NCBI RefSeq assembly: GCF_900113865.1
Contig: NZ_FOQY01000002.1
Span: 310,001-374,000, forward strand
Source of the DNA: Streptosporangium canum
Lineage (GTDB): Bacteria > Actinomycetota > Actinomycetes > Streptosporangiales > Streptosporangiaceae
DNA length: 64,000 nt
Reading direction: 5' to 3'
Below are positions 33,316 to 42,678 of this stretch, one piece after another (the stretch's first letter is position 1; the number at the start of each line of letters is the position of its first letter). Under the pieces are notes generated by a model. That model was not told the DNA's origin. It ran no database searches and saw only the letters and a program-made list of their open reading frames with translations. Position numbers and translations under genes: made by a program.

Positions 33316-34437
33316 TCACCGGCCGCCGGACGGCCCGCGCAACAGCGGATGAGCCCGCATCGCCACCTCCAGCTCACCGGGCAACTCATCGCGGTAGCGG
33401 CCCAACGTCGCCAGATCACTGTGCCCCAGCACCCGCCGGACCGCGTCCATGTCGACCGCGTCGGCCAGCAGATGGGTGGCGGTGGTGTGCCGCAGGCCAT
33501 GCGGGGTCACCGAACGCCGCCGGTCGGGATCCACCCGCCGCTGCACCCGGTCGATCACCGCCTGCACATCCCCCCGCGCCAGCCGCCTGCCCCGCCACGA
33601 CAGCAGCAGCGCCTTCTCCGGCGCGTCGGCCCGGCCCCGCTCCAGCAGATAGGCCTCCAGCACACGGGCGACGTCACCCGGCAGCGGCACATCACGCGTC
33701 TTGCCGCCCTTGCCGAAGATCCGCCAGTAACGCACCCCGTCGTTGGTGTAGAAATCCTCTACATTCGCCCGTACCAGCTCCGAGACCCGCGGCCCCATCG
33801 TCGACAGCAGCAGCACGATCAGCGCGTCGCGCAGCTCGGTACGCTGGTCACGCCGCCGGCCGCGCTGCGCACCCGCCGCACCGTCCACCGGCACGGCCCC
33901 CGCACCGCCCGCAACCCCCGCATCACCCTGCGCGCCACCCTGCGCGCCACCCGGGCCGCCGCCGTCGCCACGGTGACCACTGAGATCACGCGCCGCACCG
34001 ATCAGCCCCTGAGCCTGCTCACGGGTCAGCGCCCGCCGCTCCGGACGCAACCCCCCGCGATCCTTGGCCGTCACCGTCGCCAGCGCCATCGGATTGATCT
34101 GCACCCAGCCCGTCAGCGTCGCATGCTTGAACAACGCCGAGACCGACCGGCGAAAACGCGACTGGGAGGAGGCCGACTGCAGCCCGGCACCGGGCTCGGC
34201 CCGCCGCCCATCGGGCTTACGCGCGAAAGCCAGCAAAATCGCATCCACATCCTCGCCGGTCAAATCGTCCAGGACCTTCCCCTCACCCGCCAGCCGTACG
34301 AACGTGGCCACATCCCGCGCGTAGACCTCCGCCGTCGCCGGCGACAGCGCGCCCGTCAACGTCTTGGCCCGGATCAGCTCCACATAGCGATCGGCCGACT
34401 CCTGGACAGTGAGACGATTCAGATCCGCTGGCCGCAT
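33316..34437 (-). CDS. Tyrosine recombinase (XerC/XerD-like integrase)
   Basis: 373 aa. A SAM-like core-binding domain (about 8-115: QESADRYVELIRAKTLTGALSPATAEVYARDVATFVRLAG) precedes the catalytic domain. Catalytic set: R in MGPRVSELV, H-x-x-R in TPHGLRHTTATHLL, H in LGHSDL and Y in GRYRDEL. All are intact, so it should be active. About 50 Gly/Ala-rich residues split the catalytic domain between GAARDLSG and RTELRDALIVLL, longer than in housekeeping Xer proteins. No phage or conjugation genes are nearby, so its target is unclear. Start at ATG 34437. Confidence 0.8.
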   Translation of the reverse strand: MRPADLNRLTVQESADRYVELIRAKTLTGALSPATAEVYARDVATFVRLAGEGKVLDDLTGEDVDAILLAFARKPDGRRAEPGAGLQSASSQSRFRRSVSALFKHATLTGWVQINPMALATVTAKDRGGLRPERRALTREQAQGLIGAARDLSGHRGDGGGPGGAQGGAQGDAGVAGGAGAVPVDGAAGAQRGRRRDQRTELRDALIVLLLSTMGPRVSELVRANVEDFYTNDGVRYWRIFGKGGKTRDVPLPGDVARVLEAYLLERGRADAPEKALLLSWRGRRLARGDVQAVIDRVQRRVDPDRRRSVTPHGLRHTTATHLLADAVDMDAVRRVLGHSDLATLGRYRDELPGELEVAMRAHPLLRGPSGGR

Positions 34438-34522
34438 GGTTTCAAAGACACCCTTCCTCGAATGTGCCGACCGTAGCGGCCGCCACCGACAACAACCCAC
34501 CCACCCGCACCGCTACGGGCGC

Positions 34523-35437
34523 TCACCCGCCTGCCCGCACCGCACTCGGACTCACCCCGCGCACCCGCTTGAAGGCCGCACTGAAACCGAACGCGTCGGC
34601 ATAGCCCACCTGGCGGGCCGCCGCCGCCACCGTCGTGCCCGGCCGCGCCAGCGACTCGGCCGCCAACGCCATCCGCCACTCCGTCAGATACGCCAGCGGA
34701 GGACGGCCCACCAGCGCGGTGAACCTGCGCGCGAACGCCGCCCGCGACATCCCCGCCGCCCCGGCCAGCGACGCCACCGTCCAGCCCGCCGACGGGGCAT
34801 CGTGGATCATCCGCAGCACCCGCCCGATCCGCGGGTCCTCCAGCGCCGTGTACCAGCCCGGCGCGTCCGCCTCCTGCCGCGCGAACCACGCCCGCACCGT
34901 CACCACCAGCAGCATCTCCAGCAGCCGCTCCAGCACCACCTGCCGGCCCGGCGCCACCCCGGCCACCTCCGCGCCCACCAGCTCCAGCACCGGCGCCAGC
35001 CGCGCGTCCCCACTCGGCACCACCAGCAGTTCGGGCAGTACGGCCAGCAGCCGCCCCGGCAACTCCCCGCCCACCTGGCAGTCACCGGTCACCAGCAGCG
35101 CGCCTCCCCGCGCCCAGCCGCCCGCACCGAGCTCACCCCGGCACTGCTCACCGTGGACGACGAACTGCGGCGGGGTCTGCGGCGAATCGGCGATCACGAA
35201 CGGCCGCCCGCCACATGCCAGCGCCACATCGCCCGGCCCGAGCGCACGCGCCCGGCCGGCGGCCGGCACCACCCATGCCCGGCCGGCGACCATCGTCGCC
35301 AGCGACAGCCGGGCCGGCGCCACGAACCGCAGCGACCACGGGGGACAGGCCGGCGGCCGGCCGAACACCCCGCCCAGCGCCCGGACCCCATCCAGAAGAT
35401 CACCGATCACATCCACCCGCTCAAAGTAGACGATCAC
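34523..35437 (-). CDS. AraC-family transcriptional regulator with cupin sensor
   Basis: 304 aa. The N-terminal cupin-type domain (1-170) begins DVIGDLLDGVRALGGVFGRP, CPPWSLRFVAPARLSLATMVAG, as in the AraC cupin_6 group. The C-terminal HTH_18 domain reads DAPSAGWTVASLAGAAGMSRAAFARRFTALVGRPPLAYLTEWRM and ends with VGYADAFGFSAAFKRVRGVSPSAVR, both HTH units intact. Usually such proteins control a neighbouring oxidoreductase gene, but none is adjacent. GTG starts at 35437 and 35416 are both possible. Confidence 0.8.
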   Translation of the reverse strand: MIVYFERVDVIGDLLDGVRALGGVFGRPPACPPWSLRFVAPARLSLATMVAGRAWVVPAAGRARALGPGDVALACGGRPFVIADSPQTPPQFVVHGEQCRGELGAGGWARGGALLVTGDCQVGGELPGRLLAVLPELLVVPSGDARLAPVLELVGAEVAGVAPGRQVVLERLLEMLLVVTVRAWFARQEADAPGWYTALEDPRIGRVLRMIHDAPSAGWTVASLAGAAGMSRAAFARRFTALVGRPPLAYLTEWRMALAAESLARPGTTVAAAARQVGYADAFGFSAAFKRVRGVSPSAVRAGG

Positions 35438-35808
35438 ACATGCCGCCGCCCGCAGCGCCTATAGGAAAGTCTCAACAAGGGGCGGCCGGCCCGCGAAAAA
35501 GAAAAGGGGGACAGGCAGCCGACCGGCGCACCCCCCACCCAGCCGACACGAAAACAATCACCGGCAACGACCCCGCCGAGCAGGAGAATCTGATTTCATC
35601 TGATTTCAGGGGTGACTTCCGACCCCACCCACGGGCTTGGGTTCCACAGGCGGTCGCACCGGCCGACCTCAGGAGGTGGCGCCATGACCACGCCGTTTCA
35701 CCGGCCCGACAAGCACAGACACGGTCGATGAGGGAAACTCCGGCGCGGCGCCGAACCAACGGCCGCGCAGCGGCATCCAACAAGATCACAGCATCGGAAG
35801 GGACTCAT
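35438..35808. other. Gap with small ORF and tandem repeat
   Basis: 371 bases. A perfect 10-bp tandem (ATCTGATTTC twice, 35587-35606) lies in an AT-richer patch. A 15-codon ORF at 35684-35731 stands behind a very strong CAGGAGGTGG ribosome site and stops early, so it may be the start of a lost gene. No other coding signal. Confidence 0.4.
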
Positions 35809-35940
35809 GTGATCGTCTGGCTGAACGGCGCCTTCAAGGCAGGCGACCATGTCACCATGGCCGGGCCTTCCCAGAGGCGACCGGGGCCGCGCATGACGCA
35901 GGCTGCCCTCGCAGCCGTGAGCGTGTCCCCGGCATGGTGA
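35809..35940 (+). pseudogene. Remnant of a P-loop ATP-binding protein (TmrB-like start)
   Basis: Behind a good GGAAGGGA ribosome site the frame begins VIVWLNGAFKAGDHVTMAG. Intact TmrB/AAA-type proteins begin with IVWLNGTFGAGKTTTA, so the first strand is kept but the P-loop (GAGKTT) has been spoiled and the rest is unrelated, ending at codon 43. Probably a truncated gene left by deletion; the stop overlaps the start of the next gene by a few bases. Confidence 0.45.
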
Positions 35941-36590
35941 CCCGAAAACGCGCCCCACGCCCTGCACAGCGAATCGACGTGACCCACCTTCCCGAAGACG
36001 TCGTGGCACTCATCGACGCCCTCGAACCCGGTGAGAACCTGGTCCTCACGCGTGACGGCGCGCCGATCGCGACGATCTCCAGCACCGTTGACGTGGTCCA
36101 AGGCGCCATCGTCGATCGCGACACGCCGCAGGAGGCCGACGACCAACCACCGATCGACTACGACAACGTGACCGTCGTCGCCACCGCGATGAAGCTGTCA
36201 AAGGCGGCCCGAATGTCGCTGTCCACCCAACTGGGAGCCGACTACATCGTGCTCGACATGCTCGCGGCCCCCGCAACGACCGATGTGCTGCTGGCACCAC
36301 CAGGCAGCCCGCAGCTGATCGGCAGTCTCCGATCGATGTTCCCGAAAGCTCGTGTCATCATCACCGAAATCGAGGACCACGAGCTCGGAGTCAACTACCA
36401 AGGCCCGATCCGACGCCTGCTCAACGCCGGCGCCGACGCCTACCTGCCCGCGACGAGCGTCCCTCGTCTGGCCAGGCAGCTCGACTACACGCTCACTCAT
36501 GGGCTTCAACTCACCGGCCAGATCACCACGCCACGAGAGATCGCACCGGCCACGCAACCAACGCAACCACCAGATCCCGAAGATGACTGA
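35934..36590 (+). CDS. Unknown protein with Phd/YefM-like N-terminal segment
   Basis: 218 aa. Residues 12-50 (RIDVTHLPEDVVALIDALEPGENLVLTRDGAPIATI) resemble the dimerisation/DNA-binding part of Phd/YefM antitoxins, in which LTRDGxPVAVL is common. The remaining 165 residues, with VLDMLAAPATTDVLLAPPGSPQLIGSL and AGADAYLPATSVPRLARQLDY, have a Rossmann-like or response-receiver-like feel but no family I can name. No toxin gene follows. The protein is in normal genome codon use and seems intact. The ATG at 35934 overlaps the end of the ATPase remnant. Confidence 0.5.
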   Translation: MVTRKRAPRPAQRIDVTHLPEDVVALIDALEPGENLVLTRDGAPIATISSTVDVVQGAIVDRDTPQEADDQPPIDYDNVTVVATAMKLSKAARMSLSTQLGADYIVLDMLAAPATTDVLLAPPGSPQLIGSLRSMFPKARVIITEIEDHELGVNYQGPIRRLLNAGADAYLPATSVPRLARQLDYTLTHGLQLTGQITTPREIAPATQPTQPPDPEDD

Positions 36591-36752
36591 CCTCCTCGCG
36601 GCTGCCTCCTCAGCCCCCACCCGACAGACCCCACGGCGGACGACAGCGAAGAACCGGGCAGGCCCGGCACCCTCACCCCAGCCCACCCGCACCCATCGCC
36701 ACCGGACAGAAGACAGCAGCCCCCACCCGCGAAAACCCGCAGGAGCGAGAAC

Positions 36753-37373
36753 TCATATGTAGGGGCGGGTGACCGCGACCAGCTCCGCGACGGCGTCAGC
36801 GGTCCTGACCAGCAGCGCCGACGGGGGAGTCCGCTCGCGCACATCCTCGGTCCTGATCGCCATCACCGCCGGAGGACTACCCAGATCGCCGTACCGGACG
36901 GCGACGGCCTCAGTGATCGCCCCACTGGCATCGGCGACCACCTCCTTGACCGGCCTGCGCGGACCCGAGATGGACAGATAACCGATCAGCGCGGCGAATC
37001 GCAGCTCGTCGGCCGTCGACGGCGCCGGACCGCCATCGCGGGCAGGGGAGCCGGGCCGATCCAGCCAGAACACCCCGCCGTGCAGGAACCCCGCATAACA
37101 GACCTCGCCATGCTGGAGCGTCCGCACCGTGTCGGCCAGCAACCGCCCGAACTCAGCCAGATCCGCATCCGGCGGCAGATCGGTGGTGACCAGCAGCGGC
37201 ACTATCAGCGAATCCAGCATCAGCAGCATCCCTCCACGAGTCGGCTCATCGTAGGGGGTGACACCGACAATCTCGGCGCGCACGTCCGCGCCCGGCGCGT
37301 CGGGCACCACCGCAGAGCCCACCGGCCCGCCAGAGCGAGCCGGCACAGACACCTCAGGCGGGACACCCGCCAT
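36753..37373 (-). CDS. Conserved-looking hypothetical protein
   Basis: 206 aa from ATG 37373; the frame is open to 37574 but the part beyond lies partly in a transposon end and is not convincing. It contains DEPTRGGMLLMLDSLIVPLLVTTDLPPDADLAEFGRLLADTVRTLQHGEVCYAGFLHGGVFWLDRP, then a PRRPVKEVVADASGAITEAV helix region. No known motif. It is transcribed toward the Phd-like gene and ends 162 bp from it. Gene status is supported by length and codon pattern only. Confidence 0.4.
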   Translation of the reverse strand: MAGVPPEVSVPARSGGPVGSAVVPDAPGADVRAEIVGVTPYDEPTRGGMLLMLDSLIVPLLVTTDLPPDADLAEFGRLLADTVRTLQHGEVCYAGFLHGGVFWLDRPGSPARDGGPAPSTADELRFAALIGYLSISGPRRPVKEVVADASGAITEAVAVRYGDLGSPPAVMAIRTEDVRERTPPSALLVRTADAVAELVAVTRPYI

Positions 37374-37543
37374 GCCCGGCGGAACACGCCCCCCGGCGCA
37401 GCTCACCGCCCAGGGGAGCGCCTTTCCCCCCTTCGGACCCGCCCATCCGAGCGGCCCGCACCCGACCTCACATCCGCCCGCCCTCGGACGTTGACCAGGT
37501 ATGAGCAGAAACCACCCGCCGGCACCCGTCCACGGGACAGGGC

Positions 37544-37602
37544 GGGGTCCCAGTAGTCCTGTCGAAGAATCCAACAGATATAGCTCTGACCTGTGGTGAT
37601 AC
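37544..37602 (+). repeat. Left terminal inverted repeat of Tn3-family element
   Basis: 59-bp sequence beginning GGGGTCCCAGTAGTCCTG whose reverse complement lies at 43294-43352 with about four mismatches. The outer GGGG is the usual tip of Tn3-family inverted repeats. The transposase remnant starts 80 bases inside it. Confidence 0.85.
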
Positions 37603-37681
37603 AGGGGTCAGTGTCGGAGTCTGAGATCGTTCCCGCTACGTTCTGTTCCGGTTTATCCGGTCTAGAGCGTGGGGTGGTGCG

Positions 37682-37890
37682 GTGTCGGAGAAGATGTTCT
37701 CTCGCGAGCAGTTGGAGCAGTTGCGGTCGTTCCCGGATATCGGCCGTGATGAGTTGATCACGCACCTCACGTTGACGCCCGCGGATGTGGCGTTCGTGGA
37801 TCCGGGGCGAGGCCGAGGCCCGGCCGATCGGCTCGGGATGGCCGTGATGGTCGCGACGTTGCCCTGGTTTCTGAGGCTTGCTCGCCGTAG
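37682..37890 (+). pseudogene. tnpA: Tn3 transposase, N-terminal remnant
   Basis: The frame from GTG 37682 reads SEKMFSREQLEQLRSFPDIGRDELITHLTLTPADVAFVD, then GPADRLGMAVMVATLPWFL. This is the conserved N-terminal (DUF4158) domain of Tn3 transposases, whose usual continuation is LGFVPD after the Leu-Pro-Trp. Homology stops there, after about 67 of nearly 1000 codons, with none of the DDE catalytic region left. It reads inward from the left inverted repeat. Confidence 0.8.
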
Positions 37891-37921
37891 TCGAAGAAAG
37901 GTGGCCACGAGCTCACCTCGG

Positions 37922-37972
37922 CGCATCGCCGCCGGCACCAGCGGTCACGCGGCTGGTGCCGGCGGCGATGCG
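37922..37972 (-). terminator. Terminator hairpin after the SulP gene
   Basis: Perfect 21-bp inverted repeat (left arm starts CGCATCGCCGCC, right arm ends GGCGGCGATGCG) with a 9-nt loop, beginning 39 bases past the SulP stop in its direction of reading. One of the strongest stems in the window. Confidence 0.85.
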
Positions 37973-38010
37973 CGGCTGGTGCCGGCGCGCCCGCGACGAT
38001 CACGACCGGT

Positions 38011-39510
38011 TCAGTGGCTGCCGGTGAGTTCGCCGCTGAGCGTGTCGTGCATTTTCGCGCTGTGGGTGTTGAGGCCGATGATCTCAACGGCTTTGCCGCG
38101 GGCGGCGTATTTGGTGGTGACGGCGTCCAGGGCGGCGACGGAGGAGGCGTCCCAGATGTGGGCGCCGGTCAGGTCGATGGTCACCTGGTCGGGGTCGGCG
38201 GCGTAGTCGAACTGGGAGACCAGGTCGTTGCTGGAGGCGAAGAACAGCTCCCCGGTGACCGCGTAGACCACGTGACCACCCTCGGGGTCGGCGACGGCGG
38301 TGACGTTGACGAGGTGGGCGACGCGCCTGGCGAAGATGACCATGGCGGTGAGGGAGCCGAGGACGACGCCGATGGCCAGGTTGTGGGTGGCGATGACCGC
38401 GGCGACGGTGACGACCATGACGGTGATCTCCCCGGCGGGCATCCGCTTGAGCGTGGCGGGGGCGATGGAATGCCAGTCGAAGGTGCCGAACGCGACCAGG
38501 ACCATCACCGCGACCAGCGCCGCCATCGGAATCTGCGAGACGACCGGCCCGAACACGATGCACAACACCATCAGGAACACCCCGGCCAGGAACGTCGACA
38601 GCCGGGTACGGGCCCCGTTCTTCACGTTGATCATCGTCTGACCGATCATCGCGCAGCCGCCCATGCCGCCGAACAGGCCGGTGACGACGTTGGCGATGCC
38701 TTGGCCGATCGACTCGCGGGTTTTGTTGGAATGGGTGTCGGTGAGGTCGTCGACGAGCTTGGCGGTCATCAGCGACTCCATCAGCCCGACCAACGCCATC
38801 GCCAGCGCGTAGGGGGCGATGAGCTTCAGGGTGTCCAGGGTGAAGGGCACGTCGGGCAGGCCCGGAATCGGCAGTGAAGAGGGCAGCGCACCCTTGTCGC
38901 CGACGGTCGGCACAGCGATCCCCGCGGCCACGGTGATGACGGTCAAGATCGCGATGGACACCAGCGGCGCGGGAACCGCCTTGGTGATGCGCGGGAAGAA
39001 CACCATGAGGGCCAGGCCGCCGATGACGAGGGGGTAGACGGCCCAGGGGACGTTCTCCATCTCCGGGATCTGCGCGGCGAAGATGAGGATGGCCAGGGCG
39101 TTGACGAAGCCGACCATCACCGAGCGCGGCACGAACCGCATCAGCTTGGCCACCCCCAGACCGCCGAGCACGATCTGGATGAGGCCGCCGAGGATGACGG
39201 CGGCGATGAGGTGGCCCAGGCCGTGTTCGCGGTTGAGGGGGGCGATGACCAGGGCGATCGCCCCGGTCGCCGCTGAGATCATCGCGGGGCGGCCGCCGAC
39301 GATGGCGATGGTGACGGCCATGGTGAAGGAGGCGAACAGCCCGACGCTCGGGTCGACCCCGGCGATGATGGAAAACGAGATCGCCTCGGGGATCAGGGCC
39401 AGGGCGACGACCAGGCCGGCCAGCACCTCGGTGCGGGCCACCTTGGGTGAGAGCCAGGACGGGCGGAAGGCGCGCAGGCGCGCGGCCGCGGGCAGTGCGG
39501 AAGTCTGCAA
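38011..39510 (-). CDS. SulP-family anion permease with STAS domain
   Basis: 499 aa. About 400 residues of membrane helices carry the SulP signature ([31 protein letters not shown] in the first helices and [30 protein letters not shown] later). A C-terminal STAS domain (about 410-495) follows with [18 protein letters not shown]. The family brings in sulfate, bicarbonate or other anions across the cytoplasmic membrane; the BicA-like bicarbonate importers share this layout, so substrate is open. Cargo of the Tn3 element; divergent from a MerR gene that probably regulates it, and closed by a strong hairpin. Confidence 0.85.
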   Translation of the reverse strand: MQTSALPAAARLRAFRPSWLSPKVARTEVLAGLVVALALIPEAISFSIIAGVDPSVGLFASFTMAVTIAIVGGRPAMISAATGAIALVIAPLNREHGLGHLIAAVILGGLIQIVLGGLGVAKLMRFVPRSVMVGFVNALAILIFAAQIPEMENVPWAVYPLVIGGLALMVFFPRITKAVPAPLVSIAILTVITVAAGIAVPTVGDKGALPSSLPIPGLPDVPFTLDTLKLIAPYALAMALVGLMESLMTAKLVDDLTDTHSNKTRESIGQGIANVVTGLFGGMGGCAMIGQTMINVKNGARTRLSTFLAGVFLMVLCIVFGPVVSQIPMAALVAVMVLVAFGTFDWHSIAPATLKRMPAGEITVMVVTVAAVIATHNLAIGVVLGSLTAMVIFARRVAHLVNVTAVADPEGGHVVYAVTGELFFASSNDLVSQFDYAADPDQVTIDLTGAHIWDASSVAALDAVTTKYAARGKAVEIIGLNTHSAKMHDTLSGELTGSH

Positions 39511-39934
39511 GGCAAGAAGAACCTGTCGTGCTCGGGCGCGCCCCGCTCACGGGCGGGATGCGCGAGGACATACAGGCAGCCAAGGCGGCTGCCCGCGGAT
39601 CGCCCGCTCACGGGCGGGCGGAAGATGGGGGGAGAGGGGGCCTACACCAGTCTCAGCGCGGGCCAGGCATCACGGCGGGCCGGCAGCGGCGCCTGCCATC
39701 ATGAGAGTGCGCACGCTGGTCTCCTGCTCGGCATCGGTGCTCTCGGCCGGGCCGTCATCGGCCACAGCCCGGGGCGGGGTGGTGCGGCGCGGGTTCACAC
39801 CCGCACCGGTGGGCAGGCGGCGCAACGCGGGCCGCTCTCACCGTATGCTGACTCTACCCTAACGTTAGAGTAGAGATGTTCCGGGGGGTTGCCCCGGGCA
39901 GGCCGACCAGCGAAAAGGACAAGGGGCATCAGGC
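39511..39934. other. SulP-MerR intergenic region
   Basis: 424 bases with no reading frame of merit. The half near SulP is GC-rich; the half near merR holds an AT-richer block with the MerR-type operator at 39851-39871. Confidence 0.5.
39851..39871. promoter_or_regulatory. MerR-type operator
   Basis: ACTCTA-(9 nt)-TAGAGT inverted repeat that also contains the palindrome TAACGTTA. Dyads of this sort lie in the long spacer of MerR-controlled promoters. It sits 64-84 bp upstream of the merR GTG and between the divergent genes. Confidence 0.6.
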
Positions 39935-40372
39935 GTGGAGGCATCGGGCATGCAGGCCGGGCACATGCAGATCGGCGAGGTCGCCGCCCGCACCGAGCTG
40001 TCCCTGCGGACGATCCGGCACTACGAGGAAGTCGGGCTCGTCATCCCTTCGGCCCGCTCGGCGGGCGGCTTTCGCCTCTACACCGAACGCGACGTCGCCC
40101 GCCTCATGGTCATCCGCCGGATGAAGCCGCTCGGCTTCACCCTGGAACAGATGGGTGACCTGCTGGAGGCCACCGACCGGCTGGATGACCCCGACCGCCT
40201 CGAACCCGACGAGCTCGACCAGCTCATGGAACGTGTGCGGGGCTATGAGCGCATAGCCCTCGACCGGATCGCCGACCTGCGGACCCAGCTGGAACGCGCC
40301 GAGGATTTCGCCGCCACTCTCCATGCCCGCCTGGACCAAGCCGCGCCCGCCGACGGCCGCCTCCCCGCCTGA
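39935..40372 (+). CDS. MerR-family transcriptional regulator
   Basis: 145 aa. HTH and wing: MQIGEVAARTELSLRTIRHYEEVGLVIPSARSAGGFRLYTERDVARLMVIRRMKPLGFTLEQMGDLL, the standard MerR N-terminus. The C-terminal half is a coiled-coil dimer helix (LDQLMERVRGYERIALDRIADLRTQLERAEDF) without Cys, so not a metal sensor of the MerR/CueR kind. Start may be GTG 39935, ATG 39950 or ATG 39965. Probably activates the divergent SulP gene through the dyad at 39851. Confidence 0.85.
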   Translation: MEASGMQAGHMQIGEVAARTELSLRTIRHYEEVGLVIPSARSAGGFRLYTERDVARLMVIRRMKPLGFTLEQMGDLLEATDRLDDPDRLEPDELDQLMERVRGYERIALDRIADLRTQLERAEDFAATLHARLDQAAPADGRLPA

Positions 40373-40466
40373 CCTCGGACGTCACCCGCTTGCTGCCGGA
40401 CTGTCTCCATGACGAGCAGGAGCGTTCGGCGCTCTGGCTCCTCTGGCAGAGGCCCGGCGAGGGGGC

Positions 40467-41078
40467 CTACCGGTAGAGGTCGGCGACGGCCGCCAGCAGG
40501 AGCTCGCGTGCCGTGCCGGCGCAGGTGAGATCGATGAGCACGTAGGAGGCGAGCCCTTCGGCCAAGGCCACAAGGGCCAGCGCCGACTGGTGCGGGTCGA
40601 GGGCGGCGGTGATGCGACCGCTTCGCCGGCCTTCACCGATGAGGTCGGCCATCTGGCGGTGAAAGTCGTCATACAGCAGGCGCAGCCTGGCCGCGATGAC
40701 CTCATCGGCGAGTGCGAGGGCGTGGAAGGCCTGGCGTACGCGCATGTGGGCCCGGGTGGCGGCGTCGTAGGGGATGAGCTCGGCGAGCACGGTGGTGAGC
40801 ACCAGGCGCGCATCGGCCGCCTCCAGGTCGCGGCCAACCTGTTGCCTGATGCGGGCACTACTGAGGTGGTTGCCGCGTTCGAAGGCGGCTTCGATGAGCT
40901 GCTGCTTGGCCGGGAAGTAGTGCTGGACACGGCCGGCGGAGACGCCGGCCTGGGCGGCCACAGCGCTTTGGGACACCGCGGCCAGGCCACGCTCGGCGAC
41001 GATGGCCAGCACCGCGTCGGCGATCTCGGTGCGCCGCTGCTCGTGCTGGGCTCCTACGCCTCGAATTCCACGGCTCAT
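40467..41078 (-). CDS. TetR-family transcriptional regulator
   Basis: 203 aa. HTH: EQRRTEIADAVLAIVAERGLAAVSQSAVAAQAGVSAGRVQHYFPAKQQLIEAAFERG. The RVQHYF recognition helix and the long C-terminal domain (TELIPYDAATRAHMRVRQAF, ALVALAEGLASYVL) match TetR proteins that control drug efflux pumps. AAGGGGAG before the ATG at 41078 fixes the start. Divergent from a DHA2 efflux gene, with a perfect palindrome in between. Cargo of the Tn3 element. Confidence 0.85.
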   Translation of the reverse strand: MSRGIRGVGAQHEQRRTEIADAVLAIVAERGLAAVSQSAVAAQAGVSAGRVQHYFPAKQQLIEAAFERGNHLSSARIRQQVGRDLEAADARLVLTTVLAELIPYDAATRAHMRVRQAFHALALADEVIAARLRLLYDDFHRQMADLIGEGRRSGRITAALDPHQSALALVALAEGLASYVLIDLTCAGTARELLLAAVADLYR

Positions 41079-41164
41079 GGGCTCCCCTTCACCTCCAGGT
41101 GGTGCGGTCGCGTCCGTTTGACCTGCTACGAGTGACCGCGTACCGTCCCAAGCATAGCAAAGCG

Positions 41165-41176
41165 ATGTGATCACAT
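41165..41176. promoter_or_regulatory. Candidate TetR operator for the MFS pump
   Basis: Perfect 12-bp palindrome ATGTGATCACAT in the divergent tetR/MFS promoter, 26 bp ahead of the MFS ATG, flanked by near-symmetric GCG/TGT bases. Likely blocks the pump promoter when bound. Confidence 0.6.
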
Positions 41177-41201
41177 TGTTCTAATGCGGGGAGAGACGTT
41201 C

Positions 41202-42632
41202 ATGGCGCGACAGGAGGCAGGAAATGTGCAGCCGACAGCGGCGCCTCGCCCGCCCCAAGGCGGCGCAGGGGCGGCGCGAGTGGTGCTGGCCCTGGCCTGC
41301 GCGGCGCAGTTCATGGTGGTGCTGGACGTGTCAGTGGTGAATGTCGCGCTGCCGTCGATCCAGCGGAGCCTGGGGTTCGCGGCAGCGGACCTGCAATGGG
41401 TAGCAGGCGCCTACGCCCTGATGTTCGGCGGGTTCCTGCTGCTGGGCGGGCGGCTGGCGGACTTGTACGGGCACAAGCGCGTCTTCCTCGCCGGGCTCAC
41501 CCTGTTCACGGCGGCCAGCCTGGCCGGGGGCCTGGCGAACACGGCCGGACTGCTGGTCGCCGCCCGCGCACTGCAGGGGCTGGGCGCGGCCGTGCTGGCC
41601 CCGGCCACGCTGACGATCCTCACCGTCACCTTCCCCGAAGGAACGCGCCGCACCCGGGCCCTGGCGATCTGGACGGCGGTCGGTCTGGCGGGCGGCGCGG
41701 CCGGTAATCTCCTCAGCGGCGCCCTGACCCAATATCTGACCTGGCGCTCCACTTTGCTGATCAACGTGCCGATCGGCGCAGTGGCCGTGAGCCTGGCCGC
41801 CGTCTTCCTGACCAGCGGGCGGGCCACCACCAGGACCGCTCGCCTGGATGTCGGGGGCGCGGTGCTGGTGACATTCGCTCTGCTCACGCTGACCTACGGG
41901 GTCACCACGACGCAGACCCGCGGCTGGGGCGATGCGCTCACCGTCGCCGCGCTGGCGGCGGGGCTTGCCGCGCTGGCGGCGTTCGTCGTCGTCGAGGCGC
42001 GAGTGGCCCCGATACCGCTGATCTCGCCGCGGCTGTTTCGCACCCGCGCGATCTGGCTGGGCAACGCGGCGATAATGCTGACCGGCGCCGCCTTCCAAAT
42101 CCCCCTGTGGTACTTCCTGACTCTCTACATGCAACAAGTCCTGCACTTCGGCGCACTCCAGACCGGTCTGGGCTTCCTGCCGCACACCGTGGTGATGCTT
42201 ACCGTCGGCCTGTGCCTGACCCCGTGGCTGATGAACCGCCTCAGCGCCCGCACGCTGATCGTCGGCGGCGCGCTCATCGCCGCCGCGGGATTCGCCTGGC
42301 AGAGCCGCATCACGGCCGACAGCACCTACCTGACCGGCGTGCTCGGGCCCGGCATCCTGCTGTCGGTCGGTGGCGGCCTGTTCAACACCCCTCTCACCAC
42401 CACCGTCACCTCCGGTGTCCCCGCCCATGACGCGGGCGCCGCCTCCGGGCTGATGAACACCTCCAAACAGATCGGCGGCGCACTCGGCCTGGCCATCCTG
42501 ATCGCGCTGACCGTCCGGCAAGACGACTCGGCGCACGCCCTGGCCGCCGGGTACGGCCAGGCGTTCGCGATCACGGCGGCAGCCCTGGCCGGCGTCGCGG
42601 CCCTTGCCTTCGCACTACCTCGCGGGCGATAA
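41202..42632 (+). CDS. MFS efflux transporter, DHA2 (14-TM) family
   Basis: 476 aa with fourteen helices. Motif FMVVLDVSVVNVALPSIQRSL in helix one, the motif A GGRLADLYGHKRVFLAGL, and motif C near GAAVLAPATLTIL and LAGGAAGNLLSGAL mark drug:H+ antiporter-2 proteins, which export antibiotics and dyes. ATG 41202 follows GGGGAGAGAC. Under probable control of the divergent TetR. As intact cargo on a transposon it is a plausible mobile resistance determinant; the drug cannot be named from sequence. Confidence 0.85.
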   Translation: MARQEAGNVQPTAAPRPPQGGAGAARVVLALACAAQFMVVLDVSVVNVALPSIQRSLGFAAADLQWVAGAYALMFGGFLLLGGRLADLYGHKRVFLAGLTLFTAASLAGGLANTAGLLVAARALQGLGAAVLAPATLTILTVTFPEGTRRTRALAIWTAVGLAGGAAGNLLSGALTQYLTWRSTLLINVPIGAVAVSLAAVFLTSGRATTRTARLDVGGAVLVTFALLTLTYGVTTTQTRGWGDALTVAALAAGLAALAAFVVVEARVAPIPLISPRLFRTRAIWLGNAAIMLTGAAFQIPLWYFLTLYMQQVLHFGALQTGLGFLPHTVVMLTVGLCLTPWLMNRLSARTLIVGGALIAAAGFAWQSRITADSTYLTGVLGPGILLSVGGGLFNTPLTTTVTSGVPAHDAGAASGLMNTSKQIGGALGLAILIALTVRQDDSAHALAAGYGQAFAITAAALAGVAALAFALPRGR

Positions 42633-42678
42633 GAGGCAGATCTTGTAGCTGTGTGTGCTGGCCGGCAACTCTTCCTGC

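Noticed and set aside
33316-34437. Prophage or ICE inferred from the integrase
   Set aside because: No phage, relaxase or excision genes and no tRNA attachment site can be seen nearby.
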